From Sulfuritalea hydrogenivorans sk43H (lineage in GTDB: Bacteria; Pseudomonadota; Gammaproteobacteria; Burkholderiales; Rhodocyclaceae): a stretch of 34,946 bases of DNA. The notes below the pieces were generated by a model. That model had not been told where the DNA came from. It saw nothing but the letters and a program-made list of their open reading frames with translations, and did not search any database. Location of the stretch: positions 1 to 34,946 of the forward strand of contig CAMBRI010000017.1 in NCBI GenBank assembly GCA_945870205.1. The letters are read 5' to 3'. A program made the translations under genes and the position numbers. Shown piece after piece: positions 25,958 through 34,091 of the stretch; position 1 is the stretch's first letter, and every line of letters begins with the position of its first letter.

Positions 25958-26407
25958 TTATGCGCCGGACAATTTTGCCTTGACCAGCTTCGAGACTTCG
26001 CCCATGTCGGCGCGGCCGGCCACTTGGGGCTTCACCAGCGCGATCACCTTGCCCATGTCGGAGGGCGCCTTGGCGCCGGACTCGGCGATGGCGGCGACGA
26101 CTATGGCTTCGATCTCGGCGGCACCAAGGCCCTGCGGCATATACGTGACGAGAACGGAAGATTCGAACTTTTCGACATCGGCCAGATCCTGGCGTTTGGC
26201 GGCTTCGTACTGGGTGATCGAATCCTTGCGCTGCTTGAGCATTTTCTCGATTACCGAGATCACGGCCGCGTCGTCGATTTCCACTTTCTCGTCGACCCGC
26301 TTTTGCTTGATGGCCGCGCGCAGCAGGCTCAAGGCGTCCTTGCGAGCTTTCTCGCCGGACTTCATGGCGGCCTTCCAGTCGTCGTCGATGCGCGTTTCGA
26401 GTGTCAT
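25958..26407 (-). CDS. yqeY: GatB/YqeY domain protein
   Basis: The protein (149 aa) is the standard YqeY type: LETRIDDDWKAAMKSGEKARKDALSLLRAAIKQ, then IEKMLKQRKDSITQYEAAKRQDLAD and a C-terminal PSDMGKVIALVKPQVAGRADMGEVSKLVK helical tail, which resembles the tRNA-binding domain of GatB. The exact biochemical role is unknown. The ATG at 26407 has AAGGAT upstream; the preceding TTG adds one codon only. It lies between rpsU and dnaG, an arrangement common in proteobacteria. Confidence 0.9.
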   Translation of the reverse strand: MTLETRIDDDWKAAMKSGEKARKDALSLLRAAIKQKRVDEKVEIDDAAVISVIEKMLKQRKDSITQYEAAKRQDLADVEKFESSVLVTYMPQGLGAAEIEAIVVAAIAESGAKAPSDMGKVIALVKPQVAGRADMGEVSKLVKAKLSGA

Positions 26408-26468
26408 CAAATCATCCTTTGCCTTACAGGGCTACCGTCCCCGGCTCGCGCCGCGGACATGAAACACA

Positions 26469-26490
26469 AAAACCGCCGGGAGGCGGTTTT
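26469..26490 (-). terminator. Rho-independent terminator or attenuator after rpsU
   Basis: AAAACCGCC (26469-26477) pairs with GGCGGTTTT (26482-26490) around a 4-nt loop, with a run of five T on the minus strand. It lies between rpsU and yqeY. In this block such a hairpin lets S21 be made in excess over primase and sigma factor. Confidence 0.85.
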
Positions 26491-26544
26491 CCTGATCAAG
26501 CGGTACAACCAAGGTTCGCCGGGAACAGCCGAACCAGGGCAGGC

Positions 26545-26757
26545 TCAATACATCTTTGGCGGCAGAAGCTGGCTGCGAATGCGCTTGTGATGGCGCTTGA
26601 CAGCGGCGGCGGCCTTGCGCTTGCGCTCGGTCGTGGGCTTCTCGTAGAACTCGCGTGCGCGCAGTTCGGTGAGCAGACCTGTCTTCTCGATGGCGCGCTT
26701 GAAGCGACGAATCGCGACTTCAAACGGCTCGTTTTCCTTGAGGCGAATACCCGGCAT
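26545..26757 (-). CDS. rpsU: 30S ribosomal protein S21
   Basis: The 70-aa product, [20 protein letters not shown]..., with a C-terminal [15 protein letters not shown] stretch, is a full-length S21, which joins the 30S subunit late and helps base pairing with the mRNA leader. AGGA lies 9 nt before the ATG. It is the first gene of the macromolecular synthesis block and is separated from yqeY by the hairpin at 26469-26490. Confidence 0.95.
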   Translation of the reverse strand: MPGIRLKENEPFEVAIRRFKRAIEKTGLLTELRAREFYEKPTTERKRKAAAAVKRHHKRIRSQLLPPKMY

Positions 26758-26835
26758 TGCAATAATCCTGGAGAGGCGGGAAAGGCGCGCATTCTAAACG
26801 CTTTGCCATTGATGTCAATTGTTTCGGCGTGCCGC

Positions 26836-27912
26836 TCAGGTCAGGCCCAAACTCCGCGCCATCCAGTGCGCCGCCTCGCCAGCCCCGCTGGCCGCCGGCA
26901 CGACCGGCGGCGGTGTCCTCCACAACCCTTGCAGCGTCTCGATAAAGTCGCCGGCCAGTAGTCGCTCGCGCGTCAGCACGGCGCAGCGGGCGTGGACAGC
27001 AAGCCATGCCGCGAGATGGGACGTCTCAGGCCAGTCGTCGCGTTGCAGGTACAGAATCGGGATGCCGCCGCAGGCTGCCTCGACGAAAGTACCATAGCCG
27101 GGCTTGGTCACTACCGCATCGACGCTGGCCAAAAGATCGGCGAATTTCAGGCCGGGGACATCGAAGCAGCGCACGTCTCCACGCGGCACATCCAGTTCGG
27201 CCGGTACCAGCCAGGTAAGGCCGGACACCGGTGGCCAGTCTTGTACCGGAAGGGGAAACCCGATACCGCCCATGGCGACAAGAATTAAGCGCTCACTCTC
27301 ATCAAGACCAAACTGTCGCAATACACTTTGACGGTCACGTCGGCCGATACCGGCGATCGGCGCAATGTCGTGGCGGCAGTGCAAGGCAGCCATTGGCAGG
27401 CCCGGGGTTACGCGCAGGAAGCCCTTGCACCCATTGTAGGCAGACAACATCTGGGCATGAATCTCCCCGGCCCATGGCTCGCCGCCGAAATAATGCGCGA
27501 ACAGGTCCGCCCAGTTAAGCGAACACAAGGCGGCGGCAGGAATGCCGGCCTGTGCAGCCCCTGCCAGCGGCAGGTAGGCGACATTGCAGAGCAGCGCATC
27601 GACCCGATGCCGTCGCAGCCAGTCGGCTTCGGCCGCGATACGTCGTGGCCAGTCGGCATGGAACTCGCGATAGCGTCGGGCGCTGGCGGCGAGGTCGATA
27701 TCTGCAGCGCTGTGCATGACAAAGCCAAAGTCGCGCTCTTCCGCCACATGCGTGAACCCGGTTTCAATGCGGCTCTCCAGGCGCGCGCGCGAATGCGAGC
27801 TGCGCACCGTCAGGCGCAACTTCGGAACCATTTCAGCCAGGGCGTTGAGTACCGGCGCGGCCTGTGCCAGGTGGCCAAGGCCGTGGGCCGAGATGTCGAC
27901 CAGCAGGTGCAT
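26836..27912 (-). CDS. Glycosyltransferase-like protein (MurG/GT-B fold type)
   Basis: The 358-aa protein opens with [23 protein letters not shown], the glycine-rich loop of GT-B fold enzymes, and has a C-terminal donor-binding half: [12 protein letters not shown], then [33 protein letters not shown], which resembles the MurG and related UDP-sugar binding signature (KPGYGT, EAxxxGxP). Sugar donor and acceptor cannot be told. Its ATG overlaps the stop of the receiver-like gene by one nucleotide (TGATG at 27910-27914), so the two are coupled. No secretion signal is present. Confidence 0.7.
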   Translation of the reverse strand: MHLLVDISAHGLGHLAQAAPVLNALAEMVPKLRLTVRSSHSRARLESRIETGFTHVAEERDFGFVMHSAADIDLAASARRYREFHADWPRRIAAEADWLRRHRVDALLCNVAYLPLAGAAQAGIPAAALCSLNWADLFAHYFGGEPWAGEIHAQMLSAYNGCKGFLRVTPGLPMAALHCRHDIAPIAGIGRRDRQSVLRQFGLDESERLILVAMGGIGFPLPVQDWPPVSGLTWLVPAELDVPRGDVRCFDVPGLKFADLLASVDAVVTKPGYGTFVEAACGGIPILYLQRDDWPETSHLAAWLAVHARCAVLTRERLLAGDFIETLQGLWRTPPPVVPAASGAGEAAHWMARSLGLT

Positions 27913-28229
27913 CAGCCGGGGAGTTTGAGCAGGCGTGCGACGCGCTTGTCGACAAAGCTGCGCGCCGCAAAATCAGTCGCCCCGGCCGCCTTGGCGGCTT
28001 CGACGGCGGCATCTTCGAAGCTCGCCGCGCAGCTGATGATGGCGACTGCCGGGTGCAGCAAGCGCAGTCGCGTGATTTCGGCCAGCGCATCGTTGCGCCC
28101 GAGGTCGATGACGATGCAATCCGGCGTGTCGCTGCTGGTCTTCTTGATCATTGTGACCCCGGCAGCGGACCAGACCGAATTCAGGCGCAGCAGGGTGGTC
28201 AGGTCGTGGCACAACAGCAATATTTTCAT
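27912..28229 (-). CDS. Degenerate response-regulator receiver-like protein, 105 aa
   Basis: The protein has the alternating pattern of a receiver domain: [17 protein letters not shown], then [35 protein letters not shown] and ATDFAARSF. The aspartate after the third strand (IDL, about residue 42) could be the phosphoacceptor, but the N-terminal acidic pair reads HD, and the invariant lysine before the last helix is replaced (AARSF). It may work without phosphorylation. There is no output domain. It is translationally coupled to the following glycosyltransferase-like gene, so it may regulate that enzyme. Confidence in the fold is moderate. Confidence 0.55.
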   Translation of the reverse strand: MKILLLCHDLTTLLRLNSVWSAAGVTMIKKTSSDTPDCIVIDLGRNDALAEITRLRLLHPAVAIISCAASFEDAAVEAAKAAGATDFAARSFVDKRVARLLKLPG

Positions 28230-28467
28230 TTGTCATCCATTCTTCGCGCCAGGCCCGTTGCGCGCACCGCGCGCGGACGTTCGAAGCGGGATTCTGCCAT
28301 GGCGGTTTGTTCGCCGGGGCACGTTCCCTCATCTCACTTGCAATGGTGCTGCGGGTATCGGTGCCGGCGATGCGGCGCCGCACCCCGCGCTACCCCACCC
28401 CGGTACAATGCCCTCTTCAGATGCGGCAGGCCATGCGGTCGCCGCCAGCACCCGGAAAGACCGTGTC

Positions 28468-30564
28468 ATGACCCGCAAGATCCTCGTTACCAGCGCGCTC
28501 CCCTATGCCAATGGCGCAATCCATCTCGGCCACCTGGTCGAGTACATCCAGACCGACATCTGGACCCGCTTCCAGAAAATGCGCGGCCACGAATGCTGGT
28601 TCGTCTGCGCCGACGACACCCATGGCACACCGATCATGCTGCGCGCCGAAAAGGAAGGCCTCACGCCCGAGCAACTGATCGCCCGCGTGCATGCCGAGCA
28701 CTCGCGCGATTTCGCCGGTTTCCATGTTGCCTTCGACAATTACCACACCACGCACTCGGCCGAAACCCGCCACTATGCCGAAGACATCTACGGCAAACTC
28801 AAGGCTGCCGGCCTGATCGAGGTGCGCTCGATCGAGCAGCATTACGATCCGGTCAAGGAGATGTTCCTGCCCGACCGTTTCATCAAGGGCGAGTGTCCCA
28901 AGTGCGGGGCCAAGGACCAGTATGGAGATGCCTGCGAGTCCTGCGGCGCCGCCTATGCGCCGACCGAACTGAAGAATCCCTACTCGGCGGTGTCGGGCGC
29001 GCAGCCGGTGCTGAAGTCCTCCGACCATTATTTTTTCAAGCTGTCCGATCCGCGCTGCCAGGAGTTCCTGCGCCGCGCCACGCGCGAGGTGTGCAAGGAG
29101 CAGCCGGAGGCGATCAACAAGCTGCAGGAGTGGCTGGGTGAGCCCGGCGAGAACAAGCTCACCGACTGGGACATCTCGCGCGATGCGCCTTATTTCGGCT
29201 TCGAGATCCCTGGTGCGCCGGGAAAGTTCTTTTACGTCTGGCTCGATGCGCCAATCGGCTACATGGGTTCCTTCAAGAACTTCTGCGCGAAGAAGGGGCT
29301 CGATTTCGACGAGTTCTGGGGCAGGGATTCGCAGGCCGAGTTGTATCATTTCATCGGCAAGGACATCCTCTACTTCCATGCCCTGTTCTGGCCGGCCGAA
29401 CTGGAACACGCCGGTTACCGCATCCCCACCAGCGTCTTTGCCCACGGCTTCCTGACCGTCGACGGCGCCAAGATGTCAAAGTCGCGCGGCACCTTCATCA
29501 CCGCAGAGTCCTACCTTGCACAAGGGCTCAATCCGGAATGGCTGCGCTATTACTTTGCCGCCAAGCTGAACGGCAGCATGGAAGACATCGACCTCAATCT
29601 GGACGACTTCACCCAACGCGTCAATTCCGACCTGGTCGGCAAGTACATCAACATCGCCAGTCGCGCCGCCGGTTTCATCACCAAGCGCTTCGGCGGGCAA
29701 TTGCTGCATGGCCACCTCGCCGAACGTTTCCAGGCCGACCTGCCCGGTATCAGTGAGGCGGCGGAAGAGATCGCCGGCCATTATGAGGCGCGTGATTTCG
29801 CGCGTGCCCTGCGCCGCGTGATGGGGTTGGCCGACCAGATCAACCAGTACGTCGACAAGAACCAGCCCTGGGTGCTGGCCAAATCGGAAGAAAACGCGGA
29901 GCAGTTGCACGCCGTTTGTTCGGTGCTGATCAACGCCTTCCGCCTGCTCACCATCTACCTCAAGCCGGTGCTGCCCAAACTGGCGCAGCGCGCCGAGGAA
30001 TTCCTCAACGTGGCGCCGCTGCACTGGGGCGACGCCGGCCACCTGCTGCCACCGGCGCACCTGATCAATGGCTATGAGCATCTGATGCAGCGCATCGACC
30101 CGAAACAGATCGAGGCCCTGGTCGCCGCCAACCGCGAATCGCTGGAGCCGACCGTGGCGCCGGCCGTCACCCCCCCTCCCCAGCCCTCCCCCGCTGGGGG
30201 GGAGGGAAAAGTCGGCGGCGCATTCGCGCCGGTGATCGGGATGGACGACTTCAGCAAGGTCGATCTGCGCGTCGCACGCATCGCAGACGCGCAGCATGTC
30301 GAAGGCGCCGACAAGCTGATCCGCCTCACCCTCGACCTTGGCACCGAAACGCGCAACGTCTTCGCCGGAATAAAGACGGCTTACGATCCGGCGCAACTGG
30401 TCGGCCGGCTGACCGTTATGGTGGCGAACCTCGCGCCGCGCAAGATGAAATTCGGCATGTCCGAGGGCATGGTGCTTGCGGCCTCGGACGCCGAGGGCAA
30501 GTCGCCCGGGCTCTTCCTGCTCTCGCCCGACAGCGGTGCGACACCTGGAATGAAAGTGAAGTGA
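28468..30564 (+). CDS. metG: Methionyl-tRNA synthetase
   Basis: This is a class I synthetase: HLGH (19-22, the HIGH motif), zinc-binding CPKC and CESC (Cys143, 146, 156, 159) and KMSKS (335-339). The C-terminal tRNA-binding domain begins about residue 590 ([20 protein letters not shown]) and makes the dimer form. It joins methionine to initiator and elongator tRNA. The start ATG at 28468 has GGAAAG upstream; the frame is open upstream to 27328 but that part overlaps an opposite-strand gene. Between core and tail is a Pro/Gly linker (residues about 566-584) encoded by a GC-rich palindromic repeat. The acylphosphatase start overlaps its stop. Confidence 0.97.
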   Translation: MTRKILVTSALPYANGAIHLGHLVEYIQTDIWTRFQKMRGHECWFVCADDTHGTPIMLRAEKEGLTPEQLIARVHAEHSRDFAGFHVAFDNYHTTHSAETRHYAEDIYGKLKAAGLIEVRSIEQHYDPVKEMFLPDRFIKGECPKCGAKDQYGDACESCGAAYAPTELKNPYSAVSGAQPVLKSSDHYFFKLSDPRCQEFLRRATREVCKEQPEAINKLQEWLGEPGENKLTDWDISRDAPYFGFEIPGAPGKFFYVWLDAPIGYMGSFKNFCAKKGLDFDEFWGRDSQAELYHFIGKDILYFHALFWPAELEHAGYRIPTSVFAHGFLTVDGAKMSKSRGTFITAESYLAQGLNPEWLRYYFAAKLNGSMEDIDLNLDDFTQRVNSDLVGKYINIASRAAGFITKRFGGQLLHGHLAERFQADLPGISEAAEEIAGHYEARDFARALRRVMGLADQINQYVDKNQPWVLAKSEENAEQLHAVCSVLINAFRLLTIYLKPVLPKLAQRAEEFLNVAPLHWGDAGHLLPPAHLINGYEHLMQRIDPKQIEALVAANRESLEPTVAPAVTPPPQPSPAGGEGKVGGAFAPVIGMDDFSKVDLRVARIADAQHVEGADKLIRLTLDLGTETRNVFAGIKTAYDPAQLVGRLTVMVANLAPRKMKFGMSEGMVLAASDAEGKSPGLFLLSPDSGATPGMKVK
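30171..30209. repeat. GC-rich palindromic repeat inserted in metG, copy 2
   Basis: CCCTCCCCC (30184-30192) and GGGGGAGGG (30198-30206) form an inverted repeat; with the flank CCCCCCTCCCCAG the unit is about 39 nt, a multiple of 3. It is translated [13 protein letters not shown] and lies in the linker between the two domains of MetG, where an insertion is tolerated. The core matches the intergenic copy at 14521-14540. Confidence 0.7.
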
Positions 30565-30836
30565 CCGAGGTCAAGCGCCTCGTCATCACCGGCGTGGTGC
30601 AAGGCGTCGGCTTCCGCTATGCAATGATGGCGCAGGCCCGCTTGCTGGGCGTCAATGGCTGGGTGCGCAACCGGCGCGATGGCAGCGTCGAGGCCATGAT
30701 TTCAGGTGACGCCGCGCGAGTCGGAGAAATGCTGGCCTGGAGCGGCATCGGGCCGGCTGGCAGCGCAGTCGACAAGCTCATGGTCGAGTCCGCGGTCGGG
30801 GAGTTCGTGGAGTTCGTGCTACGACCGACTGCCTGA
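30561..30836 (+). CDS. acyP: Acylphosphatase
   Basis: The 91-aa protein has the family signature [12 protein letters not shown] (Arg19, the phosphate-binding residue) and [14 protein letters not shown] (Asn37, catalytic), with the usual length. It hydrolyses acyl phosphates such as 1,3-bisphosphoglycerate or carbamoyl phosphate. The GTG start at 30561 overlaps the metG stop (GTGA), so it is coupled to metG. It ends with ordinary length; no fusion is present. Confidence 0.9.
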   Translation: MTEVKRLVITGVVQGVGFRYAMMAQARLLGVNGWVRNRRDGSVEAMISGDAARVGEMLAWSGIGPAGSAVDKLMVESAVGEFVEFVLRPTA

Positions 30837-30961
30837 ATCGCGTCGCGGCCGCCACGGGCGTCGACGCAATCAACAGCCCATCCCGCATAGCCTGGCCGTC
30901 GAAGGCGGAAGCCGGCATCGGGGCGCCGTTCCCAGTCACAGCCCCATGCCATAATCGCCGC

Positions 30962-32734
30962 ATGTTCCCCCTGTCACGCGATATCCTGTTTGGTTTCCTG
31001 CTGCTGTGCGCCGCCGCCTGGGGCTTGATGGGAACGCGCACGCTGCGCTTTGCCGACCAGGCGCTCTACGATGCCCAGGCGCGCTGGATGCGCGCCAACG
31101 CACCGACGCCGCTGGCCCACGATGTGGTCGTCATCGGCATCGACGAGGCTGCCTACGAGGCCATTCCCGAACCTACAGCCCTCTGGCATGCCCATTTCGG
31201 CGCGCTGCTGGCCGGGCTCTCGTCAGCCCAGCCGGCGGTGGTCGGGCTGGCCATGCCGCTACCGGTGCGTTCCTACGACTTTCTGGTGAAGGACATCGAT
31301 TCCACGCTGCTCTCCGGAATCTACCGCCTGCGCAGTGCGGCGCCGTTGGTGGTCGGTCAGCCACCCGGCGTAGGCGGCCGCCTGCGCCCGATTTCGCCGG
31401 AACTTCTGGCCGCCATCGGCGAGGGCGCGGTGGCATCGTTGCTCATTTGCGAGGACACAGACGGCACCGTACGGCGCATCAACCAGCGCCGCTGCCAGTT
31501 GCAAGAGAAGCGCGAGCCGCTGGCCTCGGCCATGGCCAAGCATCTGGGTCGCCAGGGTTCGCCTACCGGCATGATCGACTACAGCGTCGGTGGCGCCATC
31601 GAGTACACGCCGGTGGGCAAGGTGCTCGACTGGGTTCGCCGCGGCGAGGACGAAAAACTGCGCGCTCTGGTACAAGGTCGTGCCGTTATTGTGGCCAGCC
31701 TGTTGCCCACCGAGCCCCGACATCGCCTGCCCGTTCAATTGGCCGGCTGGGAACCGGACAGTCGCACCGAACCGGGTGCGGTGGTGCACATCCAGGCCTT
31801 GCGCTCACTGCTCGGCCGTGGCCTTATCGAGCGCGTCCCGGAAAATCTTTCGCTGTTCCTGGCCGGGCTCGGCACACTGCTCTGGTTTGGTCGCGGCGGC
31901 TGGGCCAAGTCACTGCTGCTGGTCGTCGTAGTGGGTGGCTTCATTGCCGGGTCCACCTTCGCACTGTGGCATGGCAACTACCTGCCAGTAGCGAACATCG
32001 TGATCGTCACCTTGCTGGCCTTCAGCGCACGACAGGCATGGGACTACGCCCGCGGCTTTCGCGAAAAGCAGAACTTGCGCAACATGTTCGCCGGGCACGT
32101 CAGCCCGCAGGTAATGCGCGCCCTGCTCGGCGGCGAATTGCAGCTCGAGCAAAATGGCCAAAGACGCAGAGTCACGCTGCTTTTCGTTGGCATCCGCGGC
32201 TTTGCGGCACGTAACGCGCAGTCGCCCCCCGAAGCCATGATCAACCTGCTCAACCGCTTTCATACGGCTGCGGCGCTGGCTGTTCAAAACGGTGGCGGCG
32301 CGGTGGACAAGTACGTCGGCGACGGCCTGATGGCTACCTTCGGCCTGCCCCAACCGCTGCCTGCACCACAGCGCAATGCCCTGGAAGCGGCGCAGGATCT
32401 GCTTTTGCGCGTCGACCAGCTCAACGCCGAACTGGCCAGCGAACACCTTGAACCGATCAGGGTCGGCATCGGCATTCACTGCGGCGAAGTGCTCGCCGGC
32501 TATGTCGGTTCGAGAGAACGTCGCGAATTCTCGGTGATCGGCGACGCCGTCGGCATGGCCACCCGCCTTGAGGCCATGACCAAGGAATACGGGCATCCGG
32601 TGATTTGCTCGGAGGATGTCGCCGCCGCCGTCGGATATGCCGGAGGATTGGTGGACCTCGGCTTGCCGGCAGGTGGCGCGCCGCGTCTCTGGGGCTGGAC
32701 ACCTCCGCTGACGGCGGGCGGAGAGGCCAAATGA
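30962..32734 (+). CDS. CHASE2-domain adenylate/guanylate cyclase-like protein with altered active site
   Basis: A signal-anchor helix (residues 5-23) precedes a CHASE2 sensor domain (about 25-290; DVVVIGIDEAAYEAIPE), followed by transmembrane helices (about 300-360) and a class III cyclase domain (RVTLLFVGIRGFA to the end). Class III cyclases make cAMP or cGMP and bind two metal ions through two aspartates. Here the first aspartate of the DIRGF block is Gly410. The second (VGDGL, Asp454) is kept. The asparagine of the GDAVNLAARLE block is Gly531, while Arg535 is kept. So activity is doubtful or needs a partner subunit. The start ATG at 30962 begins the membrane helix; the stop overlaps the next gene (ATGA). 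Confidence 0.75.
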   Translation: MFPLSRDILFGFLLLCAAAWGLMGTRTLRFADQALYDAQARWMRANAPTPLAHDVVVIGIDEAAYEAIPEPTALWHAHFGALLAGLSSAQPAVVGLAMPLPVRSYDFLVKDIDSTLLSGIYRLRSAAPLVVGQPPGVGGRLRPISPELLAAIGEGAVASLLICEDTDGTVRRINQRRCQLQEKREPLASAMAKHLGRQGSPTGMIDYSVGGAIEYTPVGKVLDWVRRGEDEKLRALVQGRAVIVASLLPTEPRHRLPVQLAGWEPDSRTEPGAVVHIQALRSLLGRGLIERVPENLSLFLAGLGTLLWFGRGGWAKSLLLVVVVGGFIAGSTFALWHGNYLPVANIVIVTLLAFSARQAWDYARGFREKQNLRNMFAGHVSPQVMRALLGGELQLEQNGQRRRVTLLFVGIRGFAARNAQSPPEAMINLLNRFHTAAALAVQNGGGAVDKYVGDGLMATFGLPQPLPAPQRNALEAAQDLLLRVDQLNAELASEHLEPIRVGIGIHCGEVLAGYVGSRERREFSVIGDAVGMATRLEAMTKEYGHPVICSEDVAAAVGYAGGLVDLGLPAGGAPRLWGWTPPLTAGGEAK

Positions 32735-33480
32735 ACCTTCTCGCCGACACGCGTTTCGGCGCCTACCTGCAGCTCGCCTGGTTTGCCGGCAGCCGGCGGC
32801 ACGAGCTGCGCCGGCCGATGCTGCGCGAACAGTTGTTGCGGCAGGTCTACAGTGCCGGCGTCACGGCACTGCCGGTGATCGGCGTCATGGCCATGCTGAC
32901 CGGTGCCGCGGTCGTCACCCAGCTGTCCGCCCTGATCGGCGCCGACAGCGACCTGACCCAGCGCATGATCTTCCTCGGGCTTTTCGTCGAACTGGCGCCG
33001 CTGCTCTCGGCGCTGGTGGTGGTGGCGCGCAGCAGCGCCGGCATTGCCTCGGAACTCGCGGTGATGCACTTGCACGATGAATTCACGGCACTGCGCCGCC
33101 TGGGCGTGCCTGCCGCGGACTACTTGCTGCTGCCGCGCATTTTCGGCCTGATGATTGCGCTGCCGGCCGTGACGGCCTGCTTCCAGGCCTGCGCCCTGGG
33201 CAGTGGCTGGCTCACCATGGCAGTCCTCGAAGGCCGCCCGCTGGCCGAAACGGCGGGACGCTTTCTCGATCTGGCCGATCCCTGGCTGGTCCTGCTGAGC
33301 CTCTTCAAGAGCGTGCTGATGGGCGCTGCGGTAGGCATCATTGCGTGCCACCACGGTAGCACCGGCAAGGGGTCTACCCAGGCTATTTCCGGCGCCGCGA
33401 TCCAGGCCGTGGGTACCGGGCTGGTTGCCGTTTTCGTGGTGGATGTCGCATTTGCCATGCTGATCTACGCACTCAAATGA
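32731..33480 (+). CDS. MlaE-type ABC transporter permease
   Basis: The 249-aa protein has about six hydrophobic helices and the MlaE-family pattern: GVTALPVIGVMAMLTGAAVV, then ARSSAGIASELAVMHLHDEFTALRRLGV, a conserved cytoplasmic loop that meets the ATPase. MlaE permeases move phospholipid between the inner and outer membrane together with an MCE protein and an ATPase. ATG at 32731 overlaps the cyclase stop by four nucleotides. An open frame upstream (from 32605) overlaps the cyclase and is rejected. It is the first gene of the Mla-like unit and is directly followed by the ATPase-like gene. Confidence 0.8.
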   Translation: MNLLADTRFGAYLQLAWFAGSRRHELRRPMLREQLLRQVYSAGVTALPVIGVMAMLTGAAVVTQLSALIGADSDLTQRMIFLGLFVELAPLLSALVVVARSSAGIASELAVMHLHDEFTALRRLGVPAADYLLLPRIFGLMIALPAVTACFQACALGSGWLTMAVLEGRPLAETAGRFLDLADPWLVLLSLFKSVLMGAAVGIIACHHGSTGKGSTQAISGAAIQAVGTGLVAVFVVDVAFAMLIYALK

Positions 33481-34091
33481 GCCGATCCTTGCATGTTGCC
33501 CTCGACGGCCGCCGCCTTTCGCTGTTCGATGATCGTACAGAACGTCTCGTCTTGCCGCTCGACGAAGGCGGCCGCCATCGCCTGGTGGTTGCCGACTCCG
33601 CTACGGCGCAACTGGCGGTAAAGGCGTTCGAGCGCTGCGCCGGTGTCGGTGTGCTGCCCGCCGGCGGGGGGCTGCTCGGCGCCATGACCGTGGCGGAGAA
33701 TTTCGCGCTGGCCCTGCGCTACTACAGCGATGCCGACGAGCAACGCAACTGGGGACGTGACCTGGAAACCGCGCTCATGCTCTGCGGCTTCTCAGCGCAG
33801 CGTGTCGCCACGCTGGGCCGCGAGTTGCCGATGAACCTGGAACGCGGCGAACGCTGGACCGTGGGTTTCGCCGGCTGCCTGTTGCGTCCTCCGGAACTGC
33901 TGGTGATCGACCGCCTTTTTGCCGGCCTCAGCCGACGCCAGGCGGATGCGCTGATCGCCGTCGAAGCGGCTTATCACCGGCGCCATCCATTTCGCCCGGT
34001 GCTCTTCATCGACCTCGACAGCCACGAACTGCCGGTGCTGCCCGACTGTCGAACCCTGACCGAACTTGCGGAGAACCCATGTCACTGCTGA
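33477..34091 (+). CDS. Degenerate ABC ATPase-like subunit of the Mla-type transporter
   Basis: The start overlaps the permease stop (ATGA). The protein (204 aa) has the layout of an MlaF-type ATPase: MTVAENFALALRYY (70-83, the Q-loop region), LERGERWTVGFAGCLLRPPE (121-140; the signature and following helix) and LLVIDRLFAGLSRRQADAL (141-159; Walker B and D-loop). The Walker A loop (GPSGSGKST) is absent: the equivalent region reads LVVADSATAQLAVKAF. The LSGGQ signature reads LERGER and the catalytic glutamate after Walker B is Arg146. It therefore should not hydrolyse ATP by the usual mechanism. It may be a regulatory or structural subunit, or the true ATPase may be encoded elsewhere. The family call rests on gene context and motif order. 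Confidence 0.6.
   Translation: MSRSLHVALDGRRLSLFDDRTERLVLPLDEGGRHRLVVADSATAQLAVKAFERCAGVGVLPAGGGLLGAMTVAENFALALRYYSDADEQRNWGRDLETALMLCGFSAQRVATLGRELPMNLERGERWTVGFAGCLLRPPELLVIDRLFAGLSRRQADALIAVEAAYHRRHPFRPVLFIDLDSHELPVLPDCRTLTELAENPCHC

Noticed and set aside
27328-28467. Upstream extension of metG
   Set aside because: The open frame runs on the opposite strand of two genes and has no family similarity. MetG begins at 28468 with a ribosome site.
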